DNA of 64,000 nt from Rhodoglobus vestalii (GTDB lineage Bacteria > Actinomycetota > Actinomycetes > Actinomycetales > Microbacteriaceae). The translations under genes and the position numbers were made by a program. The stretch is taken from the NCBI RefSeq assembly GCF_006788895.1, contig NZ_VFRA01000001.1, forward strand, positions 1,674,001 through 1,738,000, in the 5' to 3' direction. Positions 16,325-25,512 of the stretch are shown piece by piece. How positions within the stretch are numbered: the first letter of the stretch is position 1; the number at the start of each line of letters is the position of its first letter. The notes below the pieces were generated by a model. The model saw only the letters and a list, made by a program, of their open reading frames with translations. It searched no databases and had not been told where the DNA came from.

Positions 16325-17464
16325 CTACGGTAGTTTCACCGGAGGAATCTGGCCACCTTTTCGGCTCGTGGATCGGCGCCGCACGTCGTAAACCACCGTT
16401 GTTGCAACGGTGAGCACCAGGAGGGGGAGTACGAAGACGACCATTGTTCCGGTGAATCCACTCTGTGCTTGGTGGCCGGTGGCATCCAAAATCACGTAAA
16501 GCATGTACGCCAGGTAGAGCGCCACGAGCACGGCCCCCTCCCACCGTTGCACCGAATAACCGGTGAATGCGAGCGGCGCAATAACGACCGCTGCGGCGAG
16601 CATCAGGGGGATGTCGAGGGCGACGGCCTCGGCCGCCACCAGAATTCCTCCCCCGGAGATGAGCGCCGGAAAGCCCAACACGAAACCGATATTGGCGATG
16701 CAACTGCCCACAATGTTGCCGACCGCAATATCGCGCTGCCCGCGCACGGCGGCAATGATTGATGTCACCAGCTCTGGCAGCGATGTGCCGATCGCAACAA
16801 CGGTGAGCCCAATCACCAAACTTCCGACACCGAGCGAGGTCGCGATGTTGACGGCCCCGGTGACCAGCAGGTTTGCTCCAACGACCAGTAGGCCAATTCC
16901 GCCGAGCACAAGCAGCACAGAGATGAGGATGGGTGGGCGGCGAACTGCCGTTGGCGCCTCCGTTCCTGCGTCAGCGCGTTCTTGCGCGGCCCTCTTGTTG
17001 TCGGCGGCTGTTTCTCGCCGCCCCAGAACAAGAGTCACGACGGTGTGCGCGATGACCAGGGCAAGCAAAAGCAGCCCGTCGATGATGGAGATGATTCCAT
17101 CCGCCGCCACGATCAGTAATGCTAGCGACGCCCCGATCATGACCGGCACATCGATTCGCACCAGCTGCTTCTTTACAGCCAGGGGGAGAATGAGCGCGGC
17201 GATACCCAGAATGAGTAAGACGTTGGCGATGTTTGATCCGACGACATTTCCCACCGCCAGGTCGGCTTCGTTGCGCAAAACGGCGTCGATGCTGACGGCG
17301 AGTTCGGGGGCCGAGGTTCCCACCGCCACCACGGTTAAGCCGATTACCAGTGGGCTGAGGCCCCAGCGGGTTGCTAGGGTCGATGCACCCCGCACCAACA
17401 GTTCACCACCCGCAACCAGCACGAGTAGACCCAACACAACCAAGCCAATATCGAGGGCACTCAT
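16325..17464 (-). CDS. CaCA-family sodium/calcium exchanger (YrbG-like)
   Basis: A membrane protein of about 379 residues with the two inverted alpha repeats of cation/Ca exchangers: GTSAPELAVS...GNVVGSNIANVLLILG in the first half and GTSLPELVTS...GNIVGSCIANIGFVLG in the second. The second repeat has GSC where GSN is usual. A cytoplasmic loop of about 35 residues separates the halves. The family exports calcium against sodium or protons. Start: the ATG at 17464 directly follows an in-frame GTG at 17467. Confidence 0.9.
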   Translation of the reverse strand: MSALDIGLVVLGLLVLVAGGELLVRGASTLATRWGLSPLVIGLTVVAVGTSAPELAVSIDAVLRNEADLAVGNVVGSNIANVLLILGIAALILPLAVKKQLVRIDVPVMIGASLALLIVAADGIISIIDGLLLLALVIAHTVVTLVLGRRETAADNKRAAQERADAGTEAPTAVRRPPILISVLLVLGGIGLLVVGANLLVTGAVNIATSLGVGSLVIGLTVVAIGTSLPELVTSIIAAVRGQRDIAVGNIVGSCIANIGFVLGFPALISGGGILVAAEAVALDIPLMLAAAVVIAPLAFTGYSVQRWEGAVLVALYLAYMLYVILDATGHQAQSGFTGTMVVFVLPLLVLTVATTVVYDVRRRSTSRKGGQIPPVKLP

Positions 17465-17541
17465 CACACGATCATTTTAGTGGGGTGTGGCTGTCGTACG
17501 CTGGCCAGACCGCCATTCTTCGTTCGGAAAGCAGAAACTGC

Positions 17542-18306
17542 ATGACACATCAGTTCGCCAGCTATGTCGCTATTGGTGACAGTTTCACCGAGGGCGTTGG
17601 TGATGAACTTCCGGATGGGCGCCTGCGCGGGTGGGCCGACCAGGTTGCGTTGGGGCTCGCACTGGCATCGCCCGCACCTGTCGGCTACGCAAATCTTGCC
17701 ATTCGCGGCCGCCTGCTCGGCCCGATTGCCGGAGGTCAGCTTGAGGCGGCGGTTGCGCTGCGCCCTGAGCTGATGAGCATCAATGGTGGTGGTAACGACA
17801 TCATGCGCCCCAAAGTTTCGTTGGAATCGATCACCGACCAATTGCTTGCCGCGGTGGATACGGCGACGGCCAGCGGCATCCACGTGTTGTTACTCAGCGG
17901 TGGCGACCCCAGCAAGCACTTGCCGTTCGGGTCGGTGATGGCCACCCGTGGTGAACGTTTGGCGCAGTCCGTGCAGTCGCGTCTGCCCAAAAACAATGTG
18001 ACCTTTGTGAACAACTGGGCGGATCAGGAACTCGCGAAGCTGCAGTACTGGTCGGTCGACAAGCTGCACCTCAATGCTCGGGGCCACGCTCGTGTTGCCA
18101 GCAATGTGCTGTCGGCGCTTCACATTCCGGTGCCCGATTTTGTGGCCGGTGAGGGGCCAGCGGATGACGCCCGCCCTCGCACCGCCGCATACTGGCGCGA
18201 ATACGTACTACCGTGGATCGGCCGCCGACTTACCGGGCGTTCCTCGGGCGATAACCGCGCACCGAAGAGTGCGACCCTGCAGCCTGTGGTGGTTGAGGGA
18301 CGTTAG
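17542..18306 (+). CDS. SGNH/GDSL-family hydrolase
   Basis: A 254-residue SGNH hydrolase. Block I GDSFTEGVGDE carries the nucleophilic Ser at residue 13. Block III is GGGNDIMRP, and block V is DKLHLNARGH with the catalytic Asp/His pair. It lacks a signal peptide and is probably a cytoplasmic esterase or lipase-like enzyme. The substrate is unknown. The ATG at 17542 fits the family start (ASYVAIGDSFTEG). Longer upstream frames overlap the exchanger gene and are unlikely. Confidence 0.88.
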   Translation: MTHQFASYVAIGDSFTEGVGDELPDGRLRGWADQVALGLALASPAPVGYANLAIRGRLLGPIAGGQLEAAVALRPELMSINGGGNDIMRPKVSLESITDQLLAAVDTATASGIHVLLLSGGDPSKHLPFGSVMATRGERLAQSVQSRLPKNNVTFVNNWADQELAKLQYWSVDKLHLNARGHARVASNVLSALHIPVPDFVAGEGPADDARPRTAAYWREYVLPWIGRRLTGRSSGDNRAPKSATLQPVVVEGR

Positions 18307-18322
18307 CTGAATCAGCGCTGTA

Positions 18323-18374
18323 TTTCACAACCTGATTTCACAACCTGATTGCACAACCTGACTGCACAACCCGA
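18323..18374 (+). repeat. 13-bp tandem repeat, four copies, upstream of crtY
   Basis: TTTCACAACCTGA occurs twice exactly (18323-18348), followed by two variants (TTGCACAACCTGA, CTGCACAACCCGA). The array ends 32 bp before the crtY start, in its promoter region. Confidence 0.9.
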
Positions 18375-18406
18375 CCGGCGCATCTTGCGGGGTTAGAGTT
18401 GAGGTC

Positions 18407-19558
18407 ATGTCCCACGATGTCGAAGTTGATCTCGTCATCCTCGGTGCAGGATGTGCTGGCCTCTCCCTCGCGGCCCGGCTCGCCGATGCGGGCACGTCGT
18501 TGAGGGTCATGGCGATCGAGGCGCGCGCGGACTACGTCGATGACCGCAGCTGGTGCTTCTGGCGGCCAGACGATCACCCACTCGCACGGCTCGTTTCGAC
18601 CACGTGGCGATCGTGGACATTTTCCGGCGTCGACGGCCGCAGCGCGACCCGCTCCGTGCCGGGGATGAGCTACCAGTACATTCGCGGCTCGGACTTCTAC
18701 ACCGACGCCATGGCCCGCATCGCGGCCTCGCCGCAGGTCACCGTGCATATGGCAACGCCTGTGGATGGACTCGAAGCCGTGCCCGGTGGGGTTCGCCTCA
18801 CCACGCACTCGGGTACCGTGACCGCACGCTGGGTCGTCGACACGCGGCCGGTGCGACGCCCGGCCATGCTGTACCAGTGCTTCGTGGGGGTAGAACTGGA
18901 GAGTGCAACCCCCCTGCCTTTCGCGCGTGATGAGGCTGGCCTGATGACCTCGATGCGAGCGGATGCCGCTGGCCTCGCTTTCACCTACCTGCTGCCCATC
19001 AGCTCCACCCGCGCCCTTGTGGAGTGGACCCGGTTCAGTGCGCAGCCGCTGCCAGAGTCAGAGCTTCGCGCCGGGCTCGATGAGACACTTGAGCGGCTCT
19101 CGCTCGGCAACGTTCCCGTCGTGCGCACCGAACGCGGTGTGCTCCCGATGGGTCGCCCACCCGGCACGACGCCGTCGTTGCCTGGTGTCGTTCACGCCGG
19201 TGTTGCGGGCGGCGCACTGCGTGCAACATCCGGATACGCGTTTCTCAGAATTCAGCGGTGGGCGGAGTCCTGCGCGCAGGCACTGCTCGCGGGTCAAGCG
19301 CCCGTCGGGCATCCTGCGGAGCCCTGGGCCCGACGGGAAATGGACCGCATCTTCTTGCAGGCGGTGTGTGCACATCCGGAGAAGACAGCCGACTACTTCC
19401 TGTCGATGGCCCAGCGCGTCGCTCCGCAGCGATTTGTGCGCTTCCTCAGTGACGAGGCCACAACCAGCGACTACGTGAGCATCATTGCGAGCCTGCCGTT
19501 TATCCCGTTCCTGCGGGAGCTTCGGCCCCGGCCGGAGCTGTTTCGTGGGGCTGAGTGA
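18407..19558 (+). CDS. crtY: Lycopene beta-cyclase, CrtY type
   Basis: A 383-residue flavoprotein with the N-terminal dinucleotide fold VDLVILGAGCAGLSLAARL and the family motifs DDRSWCFW and YQYIRGSDFY. This is the FAD-dependent bacterial CrtY class, not the small heterodimeric CrtYe/Yf class that is also encoded in this window (30.2-30.8 kb). It closes both ends of lycopene to give beta-carotene. The next gene, overlapping by 4 nt, encodes a Brp/Blh protein, so beta-carotene probably serves for retinal synthesis. Four 13-bp repeats lie just upstream. Confidence 0.93.
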   Translation: MSHDVEVDLVILGAGCAGLSLAARLADAGTSLRVMAIEARADYVDDRSWCFWRPDDHPLARLVSTTWRSWTFSGVDGRSATRSVPGMSYQYIRGSDFYTDAMARIAASPQVTVHMATPVDGLEAVPGGVRLTTHSGTVTARWVVDTRPVRRPAMLYQCFVGVELESATPLPFARDEAGLMTSMRADAAGLAFTYLLPISSTRALVEWTRFSAQPLPESELRAGLDETLERLSLGNVPVVRTERGVLPMGRPPGTTPSLPGVVHAGVAGGALRATSGYAFLRIQRWAESCAQALLAGQAPVGHPAEPWARREMDRIFLQAVCAHPEKTADYFLSMAQRVAPQRFVRFLSDEATTSDYVSIIASLPFIPFLRELRPRPELFRGAE

Positions 19559-20496
19559 ACGGTGAGGGAATTGTGAGCACGTCGACACAGTGGCGTGGTG
19601 CGGTCGGCCGCTCGACTGCTCCGGTCGAGACCTACCTGTTCAGCACGATCGCCGTCATCGCGATCGTGGCCTTCGCGGTGGGGGGTGGCGCTCCGCCGCT
19701 CGCCGCGCAGGCGGTGGTGCTCGCCGTGCTGGTTGCTGTGTTCGGTCTGCCGCACGGGGCACTCGATCCCCTCATCGCCAGGCGTATTGGGCTGTGGCGT
19801 GGGTCGGTAAGTTTCGCTATCTTCAACCTTGGCTACCTCGTGGCGGTTGCCGCGGTGGTTGTGCTCTGGATGCTTGCCCCCGGCCCGAGCCTGGTGTTGT
19901 TCTTGGCCGTGTCTGCGGTGCATTTTGGGGCTGACTGGAACGCCGACCGCGCGGTGTGGTTGCGGGTTTTTGCGGGGGTTGCGCTGCTTTCTCTGCCTTC
20001 TCTTAGCCACCGGGATGAGGTGGCTGGCCTCTACGAGACGCTTGCCCCCGGGGCGGGATTTGCCATCGCGGCAGCGCAGTTCTGGATCGCTCCACTGGCC
20101 CTTGTCGGCATGCTGATCGGAGCGGTGCTCGCGGCCCGCCGCGGTCGGCCCTGGGAGAGTGTCGAGTTGACGCTCGCAGCGGTGTTGGCTCTCGTTGCCC
20201 CGCCCCTGGTTTTCTTCGCCATCTACTTCTGCGCCCTGCACAGCGTGCGGCACCTCCGCGAAGGTTTCGCTGCCGAGAGTCGCGGCAGGCTCACGGTCGG
20301 GATCACAGTGCTCTACACGGTCGTGCCGATCCTTGCCGCGGTGGGTGTGCTGTTCGCGGTGAGCCGGGGGGCATCCCTCGACGCTCGGCTCTTGCAGATT
20401 GTCTTCATTGGCCTGGCCGGCCTCACCGTGCCGCATATGATTCTCGTTGGGCTAGATGCTAGACACTCGACTCGCACACGCTCGGTTCTCGTCTGA
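19555..20496 (+). CDS. blh: Brp/Blh-family beta-carotene 15,15'-dioxygenase
   Basis: A 313-residue membrane protein with many hydrophobic helices and the conserved histidines of the Brp/Blh family: FGLPHGALDP, SAVHFGADW, CALHSVRHLREG and TVPHMILV. These histidines are thought to bind the catalytic iron. The enzyme cleaves beta-carotene into two retinal molecules in the membrane. The start at GTG 19555 overlaps crtY; GTG 19573, behind GAGGGA, is an alternative. No rhodopsin gene is found in this window, so the retinal user must be elsewhere if it exists. Confidence 0.93.
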   Translation: MNGEGIVSTSTQWRGAVGRSTAPVETYLFSTIAVIAIVAFAVGGGAPPLAAQAVVLAVLVAVFGLPHGALDPLIARRIGLWRGSVSFAIFNLGYLVAVAAVVVLWMLAPGPSLVLFLAVSAVHFGADWNADRAVWLRVFAGVALLSLPSLSHRDEVAGLYETLAPGAGFAIAAAQFWIAPLALVGMLIGAVLAARRGRPWESVELTLAAVLALVAPPLVFFAIYFCALHSVRHLREGFAAESRGRLTVGITVLYTVVPILAAVGVLFAVSRGASLDARLLQIVFIGLAGLTVPHMILVGLDARHSTRTRSVLV

Positions 20497-20804
20497 CTCT
20501 TACGGTCACCACGAGGGTGACGGGATTCCAGTGGTGCGCTAAATCAGGGTCCACTTGGTCGGACACGCCAAAGTTGCTGTGACCTAAACCGCGCCACTCC
20601 AGGCCGCGGGCACCGGCGTCCACAGCACTTCGGCATCCACGGTTCCCGGATTTTCCCGTTGTGGAGCTCGCGGCCGGGGAACGTGGTGGTGTGGTTGTTC
20701 CTTTCACTGCGACCGTGTTCGCCTACCGGGGGGTGTTGGACCGGATGCTCCGAAATGCATTTCGCTGGCTGTTGGATCGTTCCCTGAGCTGCGATCGCCG
20801 GGTA
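20497..20804. other. Intergenic stretch without a recognisable gene
   Basis: Short open frames exist on both strands, but none shows family motifs, and codon patterns look degraded. It marks the start of the decayed 20.5-27 kb region. Both neighbouring genes end here (blh on plus, DUF3179 on minus). Confidence 0.5.
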
Positions 20805-21833
20805 TCACTGGGTTTGGGGGTCGAAGACTTGGCCGTCGTCATTCTGCACAGCCCAGCTGAACCACATTTCAAAGTAGAAGGGGATCTCGGCGGCGTCGGG
20901 GCCGGTTATTTGCAGTTCGCCGTCGGCTTTTTCTAGGGTGATCTCCTGGCCGTCGACCATCGTCTCATAGCTGCGGCCATCTTCCAGTTGCAGCCACGGG
21001 GCAGCCACGTGGGTTTTGCCGAAGCTGAACGCGACGAAGATCATTTTCGACGGATACCGGTCGTCTACTCGACTGGGCGTGAAGTAGAAGCCTTCGCTCT
21101 CCCCGTATCCGGCATACGGGTTGTTGTCGTAGCTGCGTGAGTGTCCGGTCTGCTCGCTCAGGATCAGGGCTTCCGGATACCGCTTTTTGATCTCTCCAAC
21201 GGTGAGAAGCTGGAAGCTGTGGAGCGTCAGTTGGTGCGGGTAATGCTCCCCAGCAAGCGCCTTTCCCGTGCTCTGCTGCCACAGGGTTTCGGTGGTGCGA
21301 TCGAACATGATCATGTTGCTTTCCAGCAGTCCACCGCTGACCCCGAACGTGGTGGTTGCCCCGCCGGGTAGCACGCTGTCGAATACGGCGGCGCTGCCAC
21401 ACAGCGGGCAGAAAGTCACCGAAATGGGTAAACCGTCAATGGTGTCGTTGACGACCTCATGCCAGATCAGAATGTTGTACGGGTATGCCTTGGTTTCGGT
21501 TTCTCCCTGAACCAGGATTGCTTGCACTTCATCGGGATGTGCGAAGCGGGCTACTGGTTCGAACTGGGGTTCGTCGATCGCAGGGATGCCGTCTTTTGGT
21601 GGTCCGCCGCTGAGGGCCGTGCTGATTGCGGGGTCGGCCTGCGACCAATCGGTGCGGGGGAACCCTTGCTCCAGAAAGCCGGGAACATCAACCGAACCTA
21701 ATGCGGGGCCGGATGCGGATGGAGAGGTGGCGGGCGTGGGTGCAGTGATCGCACTCAGCGCGATGACGGCGACAATAACGGCGACGACCGCGGCGGCAGC
21801 GGTGATCACGATTGCGGTCGTTCGCTTCTTCAT
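20805..21833 (-). CDS. DUF3179-domain exported protein
   Basis: A 342-residue protein with one N-terminal membrane/signal segment (about residues 5-30) and a Ser/Pro/Thr linker. The DUF3179 domain follows, recognised by YPYNILIWHEVVND, VTFCPLCGSAAVFD and the QQSTGKALAG / SEQTGHSRSYDNNPY region. The CPLC pair could form a disulfide or a metal site. Function is unknown. The ATG at 21833 gives the signal segment at the very N-terminus; a longer start exists but adds an unlikely hydrophilic tail. Confidence 0.85.
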   Translation of the reverse strand: MKKRTTAIVITAAAAVVAVIVAVIALSAITAPTPATSPSASGPALGSVDVPGFLEQGFPRTDWSQADPAISTALSGGPPKDGIPAIDEPQFEPVARFAHPDEVQAILVQGETETKAYPYNILIWHEVVNDTIDGLPISVTFCPLCGSAAVFDSVLPGGATTTFGVSGGLLESNMIMFDRTTETLWQQSTGKALAGEHYPHQLTLHSFQLLTVGEIKKRYPEALILSEQTGHSRSYDNNPYAGYGESEGFYFTPSRVDDRYPSKMIFVAFSFGKTHVAAPWLQLEDGRSYETMVDGQEITLEKADGELQITGPDAAEIPFYFEMWFSWAVQNDDGQVFDPQTQ

Positions 21834-21849
21834 GGGCTGACTCCCGTCA

Positions 21850-22161
<312 letters not shown>

Positions 22162-22235
22162 CTATCAGCGCTTGGCTCCGCGAACCGTGCGGTAGATCAC
22201 AGTTGTTAGCGGTGCTTGGCGCGTAGCATCTGGGC

Positions 22236-22751
22236 ATGCCTACCGACACCGCTGTGAACAGTGCCGCCTTCGATGCTGCTTCCTATGATGGTCTGAAAGC
22301 TGTCTACATCAACTGCACGCCGAAGAAGAGCCCCGAGATAAGCCACACGCAGGGGCTGATGGATACGAGGCTCGATGAGGTGTGGCCGCTGATTGAGGCT
22401 GCCAACATTGTGGTGATCGGTGGACCGATCTGGTTGGGCGACAACTCTTCTATGACGCGGATGCTCATTGAGCGTCTGTATGCGATGGGCGACGAGTTTA
22501 ACGAGAATGGCCAGTACGTTTATTACGGCAAGGTTGGCGGCGCAATTTTCACCGGCAATGAGGATGCTGTGAAGCACTCGGCGATGTCGGTCTTGTATAG
22601 CCTGCAGCACATTACTTTCATGTCCTGGAATCTGATGCATATGGCGTCGATTCTGGGGAACGCTGGCGGCATCCCCGCTTACGGCAACTCTCGCAGCGAT
22701 TGGAACGCGGGTGAGGGATTCGGTCTCGATGCCAACCCCGAATACCGCTAG
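22236..22751 (+). CDS. Flavodoxin-like NADPH-dependent FMN reductase family, internally shortened
   Basis: A 171-residue open frame of the flavodoxin family that normally spans about 240-250 residues. It keeps the N-terminal phosphate-loop strand (YINCTPKKSPEISHTQGL), the middle (IGGPIWLGDNSS, GGAIFTGNEDAVKH, LYSLQH) and the C-terminus (FMSWNLMHMASIL...NPEYR). About 40 residues are missing after HTQGLMD, and again after LYSLQH (where family members read GWIGEAGPGPSYL...). Both gaps are in frame. A second, differently damaged copy lies at 26094-26472. Residual function is doubtful. Comparison with the family is from memory. Confidence 0.7.
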   Translation: MPTDTAVNSAAFDAASYDGLKAVYINCTPKKSPEISHTQGLMDTRLDEVWPLIEAANIVVIGGPIWLGDNSSMTRMLIERLYAMGDEFNENGQYVYYGKVGGAIFTGNEDAVKHSAMSVLYSLQHITFMSWNLMHMASILGNAGGIPAYGNSRSDWNAGEGFGLDANPEYR

Positions 22752-22769
22752 CGAGAGCGGGCGGTCTAC

Positions 22770-22811
22770 CGCGGTGGCCACATCCAGGCAGTGACGGCAA
22801 CACTCCAATGA
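22770..22811 (+). pseudogene. C-terminal remnant of the methyltransferase gene
   Basis: Thirteen codons (RGGHIQAVTATLQ, stop) match the last residues of the intact methyltransferase at 26485-27117 (RGGHIQAVTGILK, stop). Similarity continues about 25 bp beyond the stop codon. It shows that the flavodoxin plus methyltransferase segment was once present here and lost most of the second gene. Confidence 0.8.
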
Positions 22812-22845
22812 GCGTGTCATGATGGATTCGTGCAGCGCACAAATT

Positions 22846-23604
22846 ATGTCTGCCCCATTGGCCGGTGATCGCCCATGGGCGCCGCAGCGAAGGGATCCAG
22901 AACCGCTGATGGCGACAGATAATGGTTCGTTTAGCTGCTTGAGCGAGGTTGACCTTTTCGCTGATCTCTCGCCGGAAGAAATTCTTGCCATGGATCGCAT
23001 GGCTCCGTCGCGCTCCTATTCTGTGGGCGAGATGGTGTTCAGCCAGAGCCAACCGGTCACGGCCCTCTTCATCCTCAAGAAGGGTCGTATCCGCATTTTT
23101 CGGGTCACCGAGGATGGCAAAGCTCTGACGATGGCCATTCTTGAGCCGGGGGCGGTGTTCGGGGAGATGATGATGGTGGGGCAGCGCATGTACGACAACT
23201 ATGCGGAAGCTATCGACAACGTCGATTTGTGCCTGATGAATACCGCAGATGTTGAACGGTATCTGCTGTCTGATCCCCGCATCGCTATCCGCATTTCGCG
23301 CCATCTTGGCGAGCAAGTTGTGCGGCTTGAGGAGCGGCTCACCGACCTTGCACTGCGACCACTGCAGTCGCGGGTGTGCAGCACGCTACTGCGTCTGGCA
23401 GAGGCGGCACGCACACCCCGTTTCGCGAATCCGACAATCCGACTCAGCCATGACCAGCTGGCGGGACTTTTGGGTGCGACGCGCGAGTCAACAAGCAAGG
23501 CGATGTCAGATTTGGCGAGCCGCGGCATCATCCGGCAGGGTCGCGCGCGAATCATCATCCAAGATGTGGATGCTCTCGCCATGCTCGCGCGCCGGTCTGG
23601 CTGA
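22846..23604 (+). CDS. Crp/Fnr-family transcriptional regulator
   Basis: A cyclic-nucleotide-binding-like N-terminal domain (LFADLSPEEILAMDRMA through ALTMAILEPGAVFGEMMM) is followed by a dimer helix and a C-terminal winged helix with LSHDQLAGLLGATRESTSKAMSDLASRGII. No cysteines sit at Fnr cluster positions, and the phosphate cassette of true cAMP binders is not clear, so the effector is unknown. Start: ATG at 22846, 22909 or 22819. The sequence before about 22838 is still homologous to the region downstream of the methyltransferase, which disfavours 22819. Confidence 0.85.
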   Translation: MSAPLAGDRPWAPQRRDPEPLMATDNGSFSCLSEVDLFADLSPEEILAMDRMAPSRSYSVGEMVFSQSQPVTALFILKKGRIRIFRVTEDGKALTMAILEPGAVFGEMMMVGQRMYDNYAEAIDNVDLCLMNTADVERYLLSDPRIAIRISRHLGEQVVRLEERLTDLALRPLQSRVCSTLLRLAEAARTPRFANPTIRLSHDQLAGLLGATRESTSKAMSDLASRGIIRQGRARIIIQDVDALAMLARRSG

Positions 23605-23753
23605 GCATTGCGGTATTCCTTGCTGCAGCATCCGCTGTTCTGGTTTCTGTGACGCTAGTCGGATGCACGTCGCCCAGCCCCGACGGTGGTGCGCCGACAT
23701 CGACACCATCACCACCAACCCAACCCGTACCTACTAGAGCAACGAGCACCTGA
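23601..23753 (+). pseudogene. Remnant of a small lipoprotein gene
   Basis: This frame reads a hydrophobic signal-like segment with a lipobox (AVLVSVTLVGC) and then a short Pro/Thr/Ser-rich tail that stops after about 30 residues. No ATG, GTG or TTG is available at the right place. A CTG at 23601 overlaps the stop of the Crp-like gene (CTGA). It is either a broken gene or one with a rare start codon. The tail resembles the low-complexity linker of the lipoprotein that follows. Confidence 0.45.
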
Positions 23754-23814
23754 CGTTGTCCACAATCTCCTCAGTAGTCTTCCCCGCGGCAAGGGACGGG
23801 GTTACGCTTCTGGC

Positions 23815-24480
23815 ATGAACGGTAGCGGCGCAATGCGCATAGGGATGGGGGCGCGGCGGCGCGCACGAGTGACCGCTGCCGTGGCATCCGCTGCACTGCT
23901 GATGCTTGCCCTCGCCGGGTGCGTTTCGTCAGACACCGACAGTTCCACCACAACCCCAAGCCCCACCCCCACGAGTACTGCGGGTGACCCGACCCCACTG
24001 CCGACCACCGAGCCGCTGATTGTGCCGGGCTGTGAAAACCTGCTGCCGCTCACTACAGCCAAAGACCTATTCTCGCCGTCGACCGAATTCCTCGACGACC
24101 GAGACACTGCCGCCGCCGAGTACTACGATCTGCCAGAGCTCGACACTGTTGCCGCCAACAGCACAATCAGCAAAAACTGCATTTGGGGTGTGCCCAACTC
24201 TGGCGGAGCCTTCACGCTCACCGTCGCCGACATCAACAACACGGATGCCGCCAACCTCACAGCAGCACTCCTCTCAGCCGGCTACCTCAGCGTCACCAGC
24301 GGCGGAGTCACAACCTTCGAGTTCACAACCGAAGGCGACACAGGCACTATCGCCCGCACCCACTACCTCGTCGGAGACCTGTGGATCTACGTCGACGGCA
24401 CCAGCCCCAGCCTCACCACCGAAGTAGCCGACCGAGCTCTGGACGAAATCCGCACAGCAAACCCCACTCGCAGCTACTAG
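23815..24480 (+). CDS. Secreted lipoprotein of unknown function
   Basis: A 221-residue protein with a basic start, a hydrophobic segment and lipobox LALAGC at about residue 38. A Thr/Pro/Ser linker follows, then a domain of about 150 residues with two cysteines (PGCENLL, KNCIWG) that could pair. The composition (many Thr, Asn, Ala) fits the DUF3558-like or unclassified lipoproteins of actinobacteria, but no family is certain. Its stop codon abuts the truncated end of the minus-strand PadR gene. Confidence 0.65.
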   Translation: MNGSGAMRIGMGARRRARVTAAVASAALLMLALAGCVSSDTDSSTTTPSPTPTSTAGDPTPLPTTEPLIVPGCENLLPLTTAKDLFSPSTEFLDDRDTAAAEYYDLPELDTVAANSTISKNCIWGVPNSGGAFTLTVADINNTDAANLTAALLSAGYLSVTSGGVTTFEFTTEGDTGTIARTHYLVGDLWIYVDGTSPSLTTEVADRALDEIRTANPTRSY

Positions 24481-24481
24481 C

Positions 24482-24866
24482 GTTCTTCGCCAGCACTTCT
24501 TCGCACCGCAGGACGTACATAAAGGAAGTGAGCACCACGACGGGTTTGGTGTCGAAAACTTCGACATTCCAAAGGGTGTCGCGCAGCATTCGTCGTAACT
24601 CGACTTCACCGTCGCCCGTCATCCGGTAGGTCGCCGGTCATCCGGTAGGTGGTGCGTTCTGGACGGTTATCAGCAGTTTCGGTGCCGTTCTCGGCAAGAA
24701 AGCCACCGCTCTTGAGTGAACGGAGCGCGCTGTAGACGGAGCCGGGCTGAATGTTGGCCCACTCGTCGATGTGCCACGTCATGAGCTCGCGGCGCAGAAA
24801 GTATCCGTCCACGGGCTGAAACCGATGCACAGCACCGAGCGAGACCAAGCGAGTTGTCGCCGACAT
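24482..24866 (-). pseudogene. PadR-family regulator broken by a 19-bp duplication
   Basis: The N-terminal winged helix of a PadR regulator (SLGAVHRFQPVDGYFLRRELM, WANIQPGSVYSALRSLKSGGFL, ERTTYRMTGD) is intact up to about 24650. A tandem 19-bp duplication (24611-24648) then shifts the frame and leads to an early stop. The second frame continues the protein (GEVELRRMLRDTLWNVEVFD...TSFMYVLRCEEVLAKN) until it is cut at the lipoprotein stop codon. The C-terminal domain is lost. Confidence 0.85.
24611..24648. repeat. Tandem 19-bp duplication inside the PadR gene
   Basis: GTCGCCCGTCATCCGGTAG (24611-24629) is followed by a copy with one C-to-G change (24630-24648). Because 19 is not a multiple of three, the coding frame is broken. 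Confidence 0.95.
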
Positions 24867-24906
24867 GCCCTCATCGTGGGTCACATTGATTCGCTAGTCT
24901 TAGGCC

Positions 24907-25512
24907 ATGCTTCTCAGTGATCGCGATATCCGTGCCGAGCTCGACTCTGGCCGCATCGGCCTCGACCCGCTCGATCACGACATGGTTCAACCATCGAGTG
25001 TTGATGTTCGTCTCGATCGCTTCTTTCGCCTGTTCGATAACCACAAGTACCCCTTTATTGATCCGGCAGCCGATCAGCCCGACCTCACCCATCTGATGGA
25101 AGTGGATGCCGACCAGCCGTTCATTCTTCATCCCGGTGAGTTTGTGCTCGGTTCCACTTTTGAGCTCGTCACTTTGCCCGATGATGTTGCTGCTCGGCTT
25201 GAGGGCAAAAGCTCGCTCGGGCGACTGGGTCTTCTCACGCATTCCACCGCCGGTTTTGTTGATCCGGGCTTCTCGGGTCACGTCACTCTGGAGCTCAGCA
25301 ATGTGGCGACGCTGCCGATCAAGCTGTGGCCGGGGATGAAGATTGGGCAGTTGTGCTTTATCCGCACGACGTCGCCCGTTGAATCGCCGTACGGGTCGGG
25401 CAAGTATGGTTCGCGCTATCAGGGGCAGCGTGGCCCTACGGCTAGTCGCAGTTTTCAGAACTTTCACCGCACCGACGTGCGCGCGAATGATGCCGGGGCG
25501 CTCGGCGGTTAG
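24907..25512 (+). CDS. dcd: dCTP deaminase (probably bifunctional, dUMP-forming)
   Basis: A 201-residue enzyme with the full dCTP deaminase pattern: [66 protein letters not shown], and the C-terminal [17 protein letters not shown]. The Glu in the [17 protein letters not shown] segment is the catalytic base. Actinobacterial members often also hydrolyse the product dUTP to dUMP. It supplies dUMP for thymidylate synthesis in the cytoplasm. It is one of the few intact housekeeping genes in the decayed region. Confidence 0.95.
   Translation: MLLSDRDIRAELDSGRIGLDPLDHDMVQPSSVDVRLDRFFRLFDNHKYPFIDPAADQPDLTHLMEVDADQPFILHPGEFVLGSTFELVTLPDDVAARLEGKSSLGRLGLLTHSTAGFVDPGFSGHVTLELSNVATLPIKLWPGMKIGQLCFIRTTSPVESPYGSGKYGSRYQGQRGPTASRSFQNFHRTDVRANDAGALGG

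Noticed and set aside
18323..18374. Iteron-type replication origin
   Set aside because: Only four 13-bp units, no replication initiator gene and no AT-rich region nearby; more likely a promoter-linked minisatellite.
19471..20436. Long minus-strand open frame opposite blh
   Set aside because: A shadow of the GC-rich blh gene: highly charged, Arg/His-rich, without family motifs.
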